A stretch of DNA of 64,000 nucleotides, from assembly GCA_030544235.1 (NCBI GenBank), contig CM060467.1, positions 2,113,501 to 2,177,500 of the forward strand, in the 5' to 3' direction. This document shows, one piece after another, positions 1-11,399 of this stretch. This DNA comes from Lepturacanthus savala (lineage: Eukaryota; Chordata; Actinopteri; Scombriformes; Trichiuridae). Made by a program: the position numbers and the translations under genes. The notes beneath the pieces are model-generated. The model was given only the letters and a program-made list of their open reading frames with translations. It was not told the DNA's origin and did no database searches. Position 1 is the stretch's first letter; the number at the start of each line of letters is the position of its first letter.

Positions 1-659
1 CCTGGACAAAACGTGATAAAATAAACATTAAATTAAATATTATATTAAAACTAAAGTGCAGCAGAAACACTTTGATGATAAAGTGCAATATAAGTTCAAC
101 ATTCAACACATAAAGTGCAGTAGTTATAAAATAAAGGATATGTAATATATATTAGTATTTAAATCATGAGGTGCAGCAGTTATAAATTAAGCCTGTGATC
201 CTTTAAATTCTATTAAAAACCGTTTATGTTTTAAGCAAAAAAATAATAAGTTTCCAACTACTTCCTGTCACATGACGTCATCAACTTCCTCCTGAGAACA
301 TGAAGAAGATACAACCTCCTAGAAAGAGTCATTTTATTTAGATTATTATGACTTTCAACCCTGACATGTTTGACAAAATAGATGATATGCATGAAATCTT
401 TGGGTTAAAATGCAAAGATGCAGGCGGATACAATAAAAACTTAATGCAACAAACACATTTACATAGGTATCTGATGCATTTAAAGTCTGGAACAGGCCGA
501 ACACAAGAAGAAGGATAAAGAGGAACGAACTTGCTTCATCTTTTATTATTTCCCTATAAAAACGTATAATTCGAGCAGCAACCGGTGCGTTCAGGCCTGG
601 AAAATCTATCGTAAAAGGAGGCGTTTTTGTTGCGTTTTAAACAAGGACGTGTCATGCTA
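1..659. other. AT-rich sequence, no feature recognised
   Basis: Contains a loose repetition of TAAAGTGCAGCAG-like words (50-185), and ACTTCCTGTCACATGACGTC (262-281), which recurs at 11508-11527. No gene sign. Confidence 0.45.
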
Positions 660-1020
660 GCGTTTTACATTAGAAGAAAGGTTCTAAATGACAAGTAGCA
701 CTTCTGAATTGGCCAGATGGACGTTCTTCTGGAGGCATTTTTTGAGTCACTTGACAGCCCGTTAAGGACATCCACCGCCTGCCAAGAGACGGCCCGGGGG
801 GAGCCCTAAAACAGAGCCAGACAGTCTTTTTTGTATCAGTTGTAAGATGCTTATGCATGCAAATATTGCAAAGCTGACTTTATTAAGGTCATAATTTCTG
901 TCGTATTCCAAAAGCCAAGGGTAGTTATGGGCAATGTAATACCTCCAGGGTAGGCTGCGGAGCAGCCAGTTTAAAGAGAGACCTGGGAATCCATGATGAC
1001 TAATGATAGGTTTATGACTC
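660..1020. other. Non-repetitive ordered block, candidate conserved non-coding element
   Basis: GC-balanced sequence with TTATGCATGCAAATATTGCA (octamer-like ATGCAAAT) and CAGCCCGTTAAGGACATCCA. It is unlike the AT-rich sequence on either side and has no meaningful open frame. Confidence 0.35.
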
Positions 1021-1699
1021 CAACATTGTGACTGTGCAGAACAGCGAGAGAACGTCAGGAAGTGATATACGGGCGTTCTTCGTATCCATCATGCAAAAAT
1101 GAAAATAACACCATTGTCCTTAAAATAGAGTATAAATCAAAAAGAGATAATTTTAAAACCAGATAATGCGCTGTAAATCGGTTATCTTCTTACAGAACAC
1201 GGCGAACGGACGAATTAAAGGAAAAACCATCAAAGTGTTTTTAGTTTAAAGTGTCGGAGCCGCCGCGCGAAGCCAGAACAGCTTCATCGAGCCTTTGGCT
1301 TCGACGCGGGTGGAACATCACTCTTCCAGAAGATATTCCCTCATTTGGGGTTTTGATGATGGAGAATGGTCTAATAAAGTCCAAGATCTCCCATTGGTGT
1401 TTAGATCTGGTGACTGGGAGGGTTTTAACATGTGATTCACGTCATTTTCAGACCCATCAAACCCGTTATGACTTATGGATGGAGGCTTTTAACCCTCTGT
1501 TGAATGAAATATTACTTAAATATGGTAGAAAATATAAGAAAAAGCTGAAAACATAGTCTCAGGATAGTTTCATGCTATGTATTAGGTTGTATGCACTCCT
1601 AATTTTCCAATTTTCCATTTTATTTAAATGAATTAAATGTACTAATGAACTAATATAAATTTATTTAGCCTATAAAATGAGTTCAATATTTTATTTGGT

Positions 1700-2035
1700 G
1701 AAAACTTCTTATAATTTCCTTTAAAAATGTTGATTTACTAAAACAACTTCTACACTATAAAAAATTAAATCTTAACAATTTATTGCATGAAATATGAATG
1801 TTTTATTACTTAAAAATGGCTAAATAATGGATATTATTTAAATATATAAGAAAAATTTGATTAAATGTGGAAAAAAACAATATTGTTTACTTACTACCCC
1901 AGATTTTTTGCAAATTTTCCAAAATTCAGAATAAAAGACAACCTCACATGTCAAATGTCCATCAGCAATAGGGATATCCTGGGTCATGTGACCTCATAAA
2001 TCGTATGCCCTTCAAAATAAAAGCCCCCTTTTGTA
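1700..2035 (-). repeat. Interspersed repeat family B, copy inside Tc1 remnant
   Basis: This is the reverse complement of the unit seen at 20105-20480, including the core GGTCACATGACC (with one extra C here) and GGATATCC. It lies between separated catalytic blocks of the Tc1-like remnant, so it probably inserted there. Confidence 0.8.
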
Positions 2036-2639
2036 AAAACATGAATTTTCTACATAAGCTTTTTTAGAAAAATGAAATTAAAGTGTGGAAACACAATGCA
2101 ATAGAGTTTTATTGCTATATAAAAATTCTTATTTCACGAAAAGGTCCTCAATTGTCATGAATGTTGACAAAAACATATATAGATATATATTTTTTGCATG
2201 AATGTCATATTACTTAAACTTTAAAAGTCACATTTGGACTCAGAAATACTCCAACTTTGTTTTTATTTTATTTCTACAGGTTTTATCTGATGAATCGTGT
2301 CATTTTCGGACTTTATGACTTTTTCATCCTGGAAAACAATGATCACTTTTCATTAATATCTTCTTATCTAATGCAAAACTCCTCAGTCGTATTTATATTA
2401 TTTATGGTTTTACAGTTTTAAAATCATTCATCAGGTGTGTTCAAGTTGGTTTCATGTCATTTGAAGGTCCATCAAAATCAGATTCCACCCAGAATTAAAA
2501 AAACACATTGGTAACATGTGTTTTTCATTTTTAAACCTTTTGTAAGTTTTCTATAAATCTTATATTACCCTAACATCCCATTTGTCTTCATTTTATTTCT
2601 TTATTTCTCTAAGTCATAAACTCCATGACTTTTATTTCC

Positions 2640-2800
2640 AGCACCTTTTTTATATCCTCAGTTCTTGTTTTGCACAATACTCGGTTGAATGGTTGATTTG
2701 TTATTATTGTTTATTATGTGGTGTTTTCTTTCTTTCTTTTATAACTTTTCCCCGTTGTGGGATGAATAAAGTAAATCTAATAAAGAAATGTTTCATCATA
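2640..2800 (+). mobile_element. Non-LTR retrotransposon 3' tail
   Basis: The stretch TTTTCCCCGTTGTGGGATGA followed by ATAAAGTAAATCT is typical of the 3' end of fish L2/CR1-type LINEs, which often survive as 5'-truncated tails. No coding part is visible here. Confidence 0.55.
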
Positions 2801-3639
2801 GCATAAAATTGATCACTCAGTCCAATTTTATGTCCATTTGAAGTGATCTTCTTCCTTTAAAGAGACAAGTGGACTCACATTTATTAGCGAAATGCATAAA
2901 AACCACCAGATCTCCTCATCGTAGAGATTAAACCTTCAGTCCTGCATCATTCTCCTGGTGTAGCTTCGCCACACTTTCGCCTAATATGGCGAACGATGAC
3001 TCATCTGACCATATCTCTCTTTTTTTCCACATTTCTGCAGACCAGGGCCTGTTGGGTTTTTGCACCGCTGAACTCTCAAACGTGCATTCATCTTTGTAAT
3101 GAGGGGTTTAAACACTGCGAACCCTGCTATAATATCCCCGTCTGTGTAATTGTCGACGGCCGGTTCTTGCTGACACAGTCTCATCACGTCCTGCGTCCAC
3201 ATTCTCAGTCACCTGAGGAACAGCAGTCGCTCCCCGTGGTTTCTTTCCTCAGATAAAATGGCTGTAATGCAGGAGCATCGCGGTCATTAATGTGCTCTGT
3301 CGACCACAGTTTCCAACTGTTTACTGATGTCATCGGGGCTGAAGCCAGTCGAACAGTCGTCTTTGTGACTGCAGCTGTGATTATTATATTATATTTTATT
3401 ATATAATGCCATATTATTGTTGATTACATCATATAATGTTATTCAGAATCTCCTTCAGCCACTTTTATCCATCATTTGATGCCACTTCCTTCTCTCTCCA
3501 ATCTCAGCCTCATTATTCCTCGTCAGTTTTCACACATGAACATGAACTTGCAGATCAGTATCTGTACTTGGCCCAGTTCCATCCATACCACCTGGGAATA
3601 CAATCACTTTTCTGGGCATTGAATATAATATCTCGCCAT

Positions 3640-6410
3640 TGAAAGGGAATCAGCTCCCTTGCAAAATGAACCAAATTGAACCATTTACACAAACTCAAAT
3701 TACAAGAAACCCACTTCACAGAGGCAGAATCTCAGGAATTCAAGGCCGTACCTAACTAAGAATTACAACAAATTATAGCTACTTCCATTCTAAAGAGCAA
3801 AAACACAACATATTCTAATGAATAACTGATCCAGAAGGACGTTTGGTTACCATCAATGCAACCAGTGAGAAAACAATCAGTCACTGTCTTGTCTGGTTTT
3901 CTTTGGGTTTTTTTCTGAGGCCACTTCCTGTTTTATTTTGAAAAAAGGTTCCCCTTGTGTTTCGTGTCCCCTTTTACTTCCTTGGTTAATCGCCTGATGT
4001 GTTTCACCTGTGTCTAATCTAATTATTCTTTGTATATTTAAGTCCTGTTTTGAGTTCAGTCGTCATCGATTCATGTGTTATGGCAGTTTTTGGGTCCTTG
4101 GGTCTTAACAGTAGCTCGTTTCTACTACTCCATTACTGACTTTTCAGAATTCACCACATTTCACACTGAGTTCAGTCTTTGTCCAATCATCTATGTTTTG
4201 TCATTTTTGAACCACGTCTTGGGCTTTGGTTCTTGGTTCTTCACCAAAAACAGGAGCTAGTATCTCCTGATGTTTCAGAATTCGCCACCTTTCACAATCC
4301 TCTTATTATTTAACTCCGTTTTATACCGAGATCTTGATCTTTTCTCTAATTCATCTGAACACTAAATAGAATCTAACACCCACAGTAGTATTATATCAGA
4401 CGATGTCAGCAGCTTTAATGCCTCACTCCTGAAAGATCCAGATTTTATCAAGCTCTTGATAAAACTTTAAAATATTAGCTGGTGGTCTTTGAGGGAAAAA
4501 AGCCAAGAACAAACAGACTGTTGGGATCGCTCCAAAACAACCAAGGAAACATAAAATCTATAAGAAACATAAGAACTCAAGGCCACAAACTAGTTTCACA
4601 TTCAAGTTATTCCCATATATTAAAAACAGCATAGTTAATACATTACTAAGCTTTGGTCTAGACCATTTAGACCAAAATGACAGGTTAGTTCAATTCGATC
4701 TTACCGAATACCTTTCTAGAAACAACAGTCCTTACTCTGAGAAACAGAAAAAATGGTTCCAAGAAGAAGAATAAAAGAATTTTCCACCAGCAAACAAAAA
4801 ATAAACTGCAAGAGAACATTTTTGTACAGCAGGAGGTGAAGAGCTGGGACACCTTGGCTTTTCAAACTCCTACAGATACAATCAGTAAAGAATTACACAA
4901 AACCAAACACTAACTCAATAGTCTTCTTAAAAAACAAAAGATAATCTTTTAAGACGGTCAACAACATGTTGACTGTGGTGATAAAACTGATAAACTATTG
5001 GCTAACCGAGTGAAACATCACAACAATAAAAGATATCTCTGGAAACATAAGACCACACCGCAATAAAATGGAAAATTCAGACATTACTTCTCTAAACTAT
5101 ACATTCCTGACCATGACACCACATGTACAGAAGCCGGTAATTTTCTAAGAAATGTCTCCGTTCCAAAACTCTCCACAAACCAGCCAAAGAATTTGTATAA
5201 ACTGCTCACCCCAGATGAACTGAGGAAACGCTCATACATTTTAGAAGTTCTTTGACCCTTATTTTTCAAAAGGATCTTCATAATCCTCCATAGTTTTAAA
5301 ATATATTGATTATAGCTATACTTAAACCAAACAAGGATCCTACAAACTGTTCCAATGACTTTAATGCTCCATATCTGATGGTAAAAGTAAAAGCAAATTT
5401 TAAGAATACATCACTTGTGTAACCAGACATTTCTAAGAATATGTGCAAAGATTATTCATGTTTTATATGTAATCACCAATGAACAGATTGGATCTGGATT
5501 TGCCACAGCCATAAGATCATTTACGGCATTAAAATGCATCATCGAACCATCATAAAATCAGTCTCTATGCTGATGATAACTTGTTATATCTAACAAATGC
5601 CTCAATCTTCCCCCCATCATCCCACAATCTGATTAACAGCTTTTCTATTCCAATAATTGGTCTTAGTGTAGAGAATCCTCCTCTAAGTCATTTTGAAGTA
5701 GAACCTCACAATTAAACCCAATAAAAAACGTCCCATACTATTACTACATATTACCATTAAAATGAATCCACCGCTGGACTGTTTTTCCTCCCTAAATAAT
5801 ATTTAGGAAAGAATAATTTTACCAGAAAAGCAAAAAGGCCCAGGATGAAAATAACTACAGTCAGAATGCACCAATTTTTTACCAGTACTTCCTCTCTGAC
5901 CAGCTTCAGTATGTCCAACGCTGAACAAACAACTCAAATTCTGTCTGGTCTGATATTGAACAGACCATCTGTAAAGATATCCCCATTCAGCATATTGCAT
6001 TCATAGATAAATCAGTCAAAACCCACAGCTGCTTCAAATTTAACACCATAAATACCACTCTCGCTGCCTGGTGGAAAGCAAATGACATAACTTAACCTCA
6101 AACTATCGCCTTCTACTCTCACCCCTATCTGGCATAACCCTGTGTTTTATATCTATAAGGAACCCACCAAACATCCCGGCATGGAAACAGAGAGGTGAAA
6201 CCATCGTAGGGCACGTTTTCAATGACGAGACCTTCTTAAACAAACATACAACTAAACCCACCGCTGTCACTACCAGTACAACTGAAAGAGACCATAAACA
6301 AGACAATCAACAGCTTTAACTTCTATGGCTTCATGTTTCCCTCACTACTAAAACTATTGGTTTTTATTTCAACCAAAAAAATTAGCATCACAGATTAGCC
6401 AACTTGTTTT
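3640..6410 (+). mobile_element. L1-type LINE ORF2 fossil (endonuclease and reverse transcriptase), heavily mutated
   Basis: Pieces of L1 ORF2 occur in the right order on the + strand. The endonuclease motif LQETHFTEAE starts at 3700, and TDPEGRLVTINAT lies near 3825-3865. A connector LLKDPDFIKLL lies near 4425, the reverse-transcriptase lead LKPNKDPTNCSN at 5321, and the active-site YADD at 5566-5577 followed by NLLYL. The downstream L1 segment PIWHNPVFYIYKEPTKHPG lies near 6125. Stops and frameshifts are frequent, so it encodes nothing now. A further 3' fragment at about 7480-7690 may be the end of the same element. Endonuclease and connector are separated by an insertion (next entry). Confidence 0.85.
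3880..4290 (+). mobile_element. Unclassified repeat inserted in the L1 fossil
   Basis: L1 endonuclease similarity stops at about 3870 and resumes after about 4300. The intervening sequence has features common in fish retroelement 5' ends or LTRs (TTTCACCTGTGTCTAATCT, then TTTAAGTCCTGTTTTGAGTT), but no coding part or paired terminus was identified, so the class is open. Boundaries are approximate. Confidence 0.45.
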
Positions 6411-7480
6411 TTTCACCATGACAAAACTGTTTCACTACAAATGGACAAATGGAGATTTCACCAGTCCACTGGCTGCGTAGTGATGCATCACATTAGCATA
6501 TTGATGCATCACGTTAGCATAGCGATCAGAGAAAAAAAACAAACAAACCATGTTTTCTGCAGAGATTTTGAGAAGACTTAAGGAGATTTGAGGTCAGACA
6601 TTATGAAAATGTGCAAGTTGAAGCGTTTTCCACTTAAGCTATAACGTAAATAAGACTTACCTAAATGTTAATTTTACTTGTATGTGGTTTAAATGTGTTT
6701 GATGTAAAACAAGCACAGTAAAGTTTCAAATGCAAACCGCATTACTATATTTTAGCTTTGGTATAGCAACAGGACTTGGATATACACAAATCAACTTATT
6801 CTTGATGTCTTAGAAATATAAATTCAGCTGATTCAATCAGGTCGAAAATCATTTCATTCATGGAGGACAGTAAACCATACATTTCCAGAGAATAATTCCT
6901 GAAGGCGACCATGCTACCATTATAATCCACACCTATCTTCTAGTAGTTATAGCAATGTTCCATATTTATTTATATTTATACATGAGGTAAATGAGATCAT
7001 GACTCCCTCCCTCTAGTCTCGTTAACGATCATTAGGTCTGATCTTAACCAGCAGACTTTGACTGATTTTGGACTAATTTTGAACATATGGTGTGATAAAT
7101 AACTTACATATTAGTTTGATTGGTTTCTTCCACGTTAGCTGCTAGCTGACCCTCTGGAAAACAGCGTCTGGGCCAAACCACTTTGAGGAATTTTTCGTTT
7201 AGTTCATGTTTTGACATTTAAAAGGAGTTCAGTCAGAATCAGATTGTTGTACATTCAGCAGTGCTTGTGTTGTATGTTTATTTTTACATTTCTTTAGTAT
7301 TCAAAATGATTTATTTGTGTTTGCAAAACACAAAATGTACCAGAGAGCAACACCTGCACCTTCCCACAACAACATCCATGCATTCTGGCCCTGGTGCAAC
7401 ACTATGGGCGTTTTTTTTTTTTTTTTTTTTTGGTCGGAGGTCGTGGGAAAGCTGTCCGAGATCCCCGAACCTCGGCGTCC
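6410..7480. other. No recognised feature between L1 pieces
   Basis: AT-rich, no convincing open frame, no tandem structure beyond the T run near 7411-7430. It may be an insertion separating the two L1 parts; I could not classify it. Confidence 0.4.
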
Positions 7481-7690
7481 CCCCTCTCCGCTTCCATCTC
7501 CCCGTTAGCCGATCTCTCCTCACTTACAATCCCACAACATCTCCAAACTTTCATCTTAACAGTGTTGGCCGTGGCCAAGAAAACCATATTACTCATCTGG
7601 AAAGACAGAACAAAATGATCAATCAACCATTGGCTCGATCCGTTAACAGGCCACTCAAACCAAGAAAAGCTCACATAAACGTATTCACGC
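7480..7690 (+). mobile_element. L1 ORF2 C-terminal fragment
   Basis: The + strand reads TFILTVLAVAKKTILLIWKD followed by RTKMINQ, which matches the C-terminal end of fish L1 ORF2 proteins. It sits about 1.1 kb beyond the last recognisable piece of the 3640-6410 fossil in the same orientation and is probably its 3' part displaced by an insertion. A run of about 20 T at 7411-7430 precedes it. Confidence 0.65.
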
Positions 7691-9480
7691 ACATATAAAC
7701 ACACGCACACACATGCTTTTTTATGTCTTTGTGTTTTATAAATCTATTTGTAAACCAGTTTTTATTATTTTGTTTAGTTCTCAGTACTGGTGTGGTAATA
7801 TATTGGTTTGATTAGCTTTGGAAGGCAGTTATCTTTTTTTCTTTTTTACCAGCACATATTTTCGTTCCCTGTAAGAATTATTCTAACTTGGCCATTCTTG
7901 CAGCATATGTCAGAAATAAATGGTTGAGTTATACATGTTTTTTTTTGCATATTTCGCGTGTGTGCACCATACTGAGCTGTGTAACGTGTCACAAACTCCT
8001 CTTCTAACAGCTCTTACCACATTCAGTTTCGCTCCTAATGCCTGACAAAACCACAGCTGCGGCTTGTTCCAAAGTCAATTATCTCCCCAGTCATCTGTGC
8101 AGAAATCCTCATGACCCCAGGTTATTATGTCCAGAGAACACACAAACTGTAGCTCAGTTACCACACACACATCACACAGTGCTGGGACGGAGCGTCATCA
8201 GATTGTTTAAGATAAGCGAACTGGGACGAACCGTTTGAAGAAAGGCCTTGGTCTTAATGTAATTTTAGTATCACAAACATGCAAATATGCGCCCTTTAGA
8301 CCAGAAAAACACAAAGGAAGAGGCTCATGTCCAATGTGTTCTTCACTATCAAAGCTCAGGCTTTCATCACCTTTTCATCCCCTTGGCAGCTTAAAATCTA
8401 CATCAAATGTGGTGCATTTTTACATAGAACAACCAGTACCCACTGTCAGAAAACTGCTTTAATCTACCAACGTGACAATCTGGATAAAATTAACATCTCA
8501 CACGGGAGCAGCGATTTCTAGTTTAAAAATACAACCAAATAGCCACAGTTTTAGATGGAATTTTTTACTTGTGCTTGTCGACAATTGGCATAATGGGTGC
8601 AGCTGAATTACGAGGGGTTCGACACTGGCAGGTTGAAGATGGAAAGAGGTCGGGCAGGTGTAGGTGCAGCGTTTTTTAGCGTATGTGATACTATTAAATC
8701 GTTTTAAACCTATTGACATTATTCTGCTTTAAAAGAAAATGATGAAAAAACAAGTTATGTGAAGCCAAACCACAAACCAAGGCCAAAGGCATTTGGGATA
8801 TGGGAGGCATGGCGTCACTGTCACATTCCTCTGTCCAACATGGTAAAGAACTTAAAGAAAGTGACACTCGGATCATTTTGTTTTTTGTCTCCTTCCATCT
8901 GGAGATGTCCATAATCGTCCCGAAGATGGAACTTCTACCAGGTGCAACACCAATTACTCAAAGGTTCTCACCCTTTATAGGAATATATCGAGTCTTGAAT
9001 ATGAAAAACTGCTTTCAGAGCATCATGGAAGGTCTGTAGTTGCCCAAGATGTTGAACCCAACAACTAGTTTGGTTTCTATGTGCAAGGATAACAAACATC
9101 CAAACGCCAGACCATGCATGTCATCGAAGCTGTCAACGATAGTGAGATACCTGGATGTTGTCAGGTTAAAAAGTTGCCAATAAATCATAGTTGTCAAGTT
9201 GCATTAAACAAGAAAGGTCACGATCCATATGCAAGAACCTCATGCTACTGGCAGACAATCAATTCAAACAGCAGACTGATTAAAAACCACTAAAAACCAG
9301 AAGCAGAACATCTTTTGAACCATCAATCACTAGATGTAGGAAAGGGATCAAATCTATAAATGGTCCTGCAGCGTTAAAAGTCTATAAAAGAGATAGAGTG
9401 CATTCAAAGGGAGGTGGGGTTATGTTTGGAATGTTTAGGGCTGAATCATATTTTATCACCATAAACGTCTGTTTTTCTTA
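7690..9480. other. Unique-looking sequence without recognised gene
   Basis: Moderate complexity, short open frames on both strands only (all under 80 codons) without recognisable domains or splice structure. The portion 8790-9200 is less AT-rich than its surroundings and could be an old repeat or conserved element; I could not identify it. Confidence 0.4.
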
Positions 9481-11330
9481 CTGTAAATTCCCACCCATCC
9501 TCAAAAAATAGCGTTTTCTTTTATGAGAAGTTCCAAAACATGCTGAGAGAATGGAATTTTAAGAAAGACGTGTTAATTAGAGCAAAAGGGAATAAAGACT
9601 ATTCTCTCTAATTGACAGATTAATTAGAAAGAACCTAAAGCATTGACGTACTCAAGGTAATTTAGTGTTTAGTAACTGATCTTAATGCGATATCTGGACT
9701 TTCTGATACCAATTTAACTCAAAAAATAGAGTTTTAAAAATAATATCTAACACTTTAACTGAAGTGGTTTGCTATTATAACCTGGAGTAAGAAGCTTAGA
9801 TATTCTCAAATGAATTATTATCACAGAACGTACCCATAAAAGTAGGAATAAAAAAACAACAGCCTTCCTTGGATAAATGCAGATATTTCAAAACCAGAAA
9901 AGAACAGTATCATGCTTTAAAAATGTCTTATGACAGAATCTTTCCATGACAAATAACATTCCACTATGTTAAGGAATAAGGTAATGATGGAGCTGAGGAA
10001 AGCTAAGGCAGATTTTTTTCATCACTGTAATTATTGAGGCTCGAGGTAACACCAAAATTATTTGGAATACATTAAAAAAAAAAGCTGAGGGGATAACATG
10101 GCAGGAGCCAATTGAACTTAACCTGCGTGGAAAACTTACAATTGGACCCAGCTGAAGTAGCAGTGGCTCCTAATCACAACTTTATTGATTCGGTTGCTGC
10201 TAAACAGAGTTTCTACGCTGACAATATAATATTGAGAGATGCCTTTGATGTTCCTGCTTATCCACCGGTGTCCCACAAAGTTCAATACTGGGCCCACTAT
10301 TATTTTCTTTTATCAGGATAAGACAAATTTCTCCATTATAGAAAAAGATGATTTTGTGTCAGAAGAGAAGGTGCAGGTTGTAAAGTTCTGAGTTGAAACA
10401 AAAAAAATCTCTTCTCCCACCGGTGTCCCGCAAGGTTCCGTACTGGGCCCACTATTTTCTTTTATCAAGATAAGACAATTTTCTCCATTATAGAAAAAGA
10501 TGTTTTTGTGTCAGAAGGTTGTAAAAATGCTTAAATGACTTAGAGTTCTGAGTCCAAACAAAACAAAATCTCTTCTTCCACCGGTGTCCCGCAAGGTTCC
10601 CTACTGGGCCCACTATTATTTTGTTTTGTCAGCACATTAAATTTATCTACTATAGTTTTGTGTCAGGAGTTATAGATTGTAAAAATGCATGAATAACTTG
10701 GAATTCTGAGTCCAAAAAAAGAGAAAAGATTAAACTAAATCTAACCAATTTCAGATTTTCTCTCAGATTTCTACTGTTTAAAGAGCTGACCACACAACAA
10801 TGAAACCACTGCAGTCTTTGTAAAACCAGACACTGGACAAAACAACAAATCATTTTCAATATTGTGCAATTCTGAGGAAATATTATTTTATCCTATGTTT
10901 GGAAGCTTGTAAATATCCAGTATCTTTTATCGGAAAAAAAAAAAAAAAACAGTACCAGAACAAGCTCATATCGGATGAAGAGGAGATTCCACTATTCCAC
11001 TAAAGAGAAGTGCCTTTAGTCAGTCTGCATTTGCTGTCAGAGCCTCAGAAGAGTGGAGTTCTATTCCAACACATATCAGACAACTCAACACATACCGGCC
11101 ATTTAGTTCTCATTTGAAACAGTGGCTCATTGATAGTCAAATCTGTCAGCACCAGAAACCACTTCCTCCTCCGCCGCTGCCACCTTGTTAATGTCAGTCT
11201 GTCTGTGAACTCGTCTCTTGTTTCTCCAACTACTGTTCTTGCATGTGTTCTCCAATGTGGTTTCAGTTTCTTGTGCAACTCTGATTCGCGTGTTGTTTCC
11301 GTGTTCTGGACGTGTCGTTCGCTTCATTTT
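9480..11330 (+). mobile_element. Non-LTR retrotransposon fossil (jockey/CR1/Rex-like), 5'-truncated and rearranged
   Basis: Near 9970-10090 the + strand resembles the endonuclease-RT linker of this clade (LRNKVMMELRKAKADFFHHC, then a KIIWNTLKKKAEG-like segment after a frame change). The RT motif GVPQGSVLGPL is visible near 10420-10465, with sister copies at about 10265 and 10580. At 10985-11150 the C-terminal end reads SAFSQSAFAVRASEEW followed by S-IPTHIRQLNTYRPFSSHL, again typical of these LINEs. There is a 17-base A run near 10934. Stops interrupt all parts. Confidence 0.75.
10255..10700 (+). repeat. Threefold tandem duplication of an RT-motif segment
   Basis: Three tandem copies about 155-160 bases apart begin with CACCGGTGTCCC (near 10263, 10419 and 10578) and continue with an AGGTTC..TACTGGGCCC-like stretch, a TTATC..GATAAGACAA-like part and TTTTGTGTCAG. 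The copies differ by point changes and small deletions, so the duplication is not recent. Confidence 0.85.
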
Positions 11331-11399
11331 CTTCGTGCCTCCGAGACGCCTCGATCACTCAAATATTAGTGTTTGTTTAACGCTGATGAACTCGTTTTA

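Larger units (their letters stand above)
1030..3330 (-). mobile_element. Tc1/mariner-like transposase remnant, copy 1 (broken, with insertions)
   Basis: Reading the minus strand, the block WSDESSF (2991-3011) is the first catalytic-Asp region of fish Tc1-like DDE transposases; the preceding stretch (about 3020-3200) resembles the usual KPLI..MNARLRVQRCK lead-in. The third block appears at 1403-1460 as ENDVNH...SQSPDL, followed by SSKPQMREYL (about 1330-1370). Normally these blocks are separated by roughly 350 bases; here they are about 1.6 kb apart because other repeats (family B at about 1700-2035 and a LINE tail at about 2660-2800) lie between them. Stops and frameshifts are present, so it is a dead copy. 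Ends are approximate; terminal inverted repeats were not found. Confidence 0.75.

Noticed and set aside
1251..1556. 101-codon + strand open frame
   Set aside because: Antisense shadow of the Tc1-like transposase C-terminal region, whose motifs are on the minus strand.
2996..3256. 86-codon + strand open frame
   Set aside because: Antisense to the WSDESSF-bearing transposase remnant; same explanation for 19136-19533.
7261..7698. 145-codon + strand open frame
   Set aside because: Runs through a poly-T tract and the L1 3' fragment; only the C-terminal L1 similarity in the neighbouring frame is meaningful.
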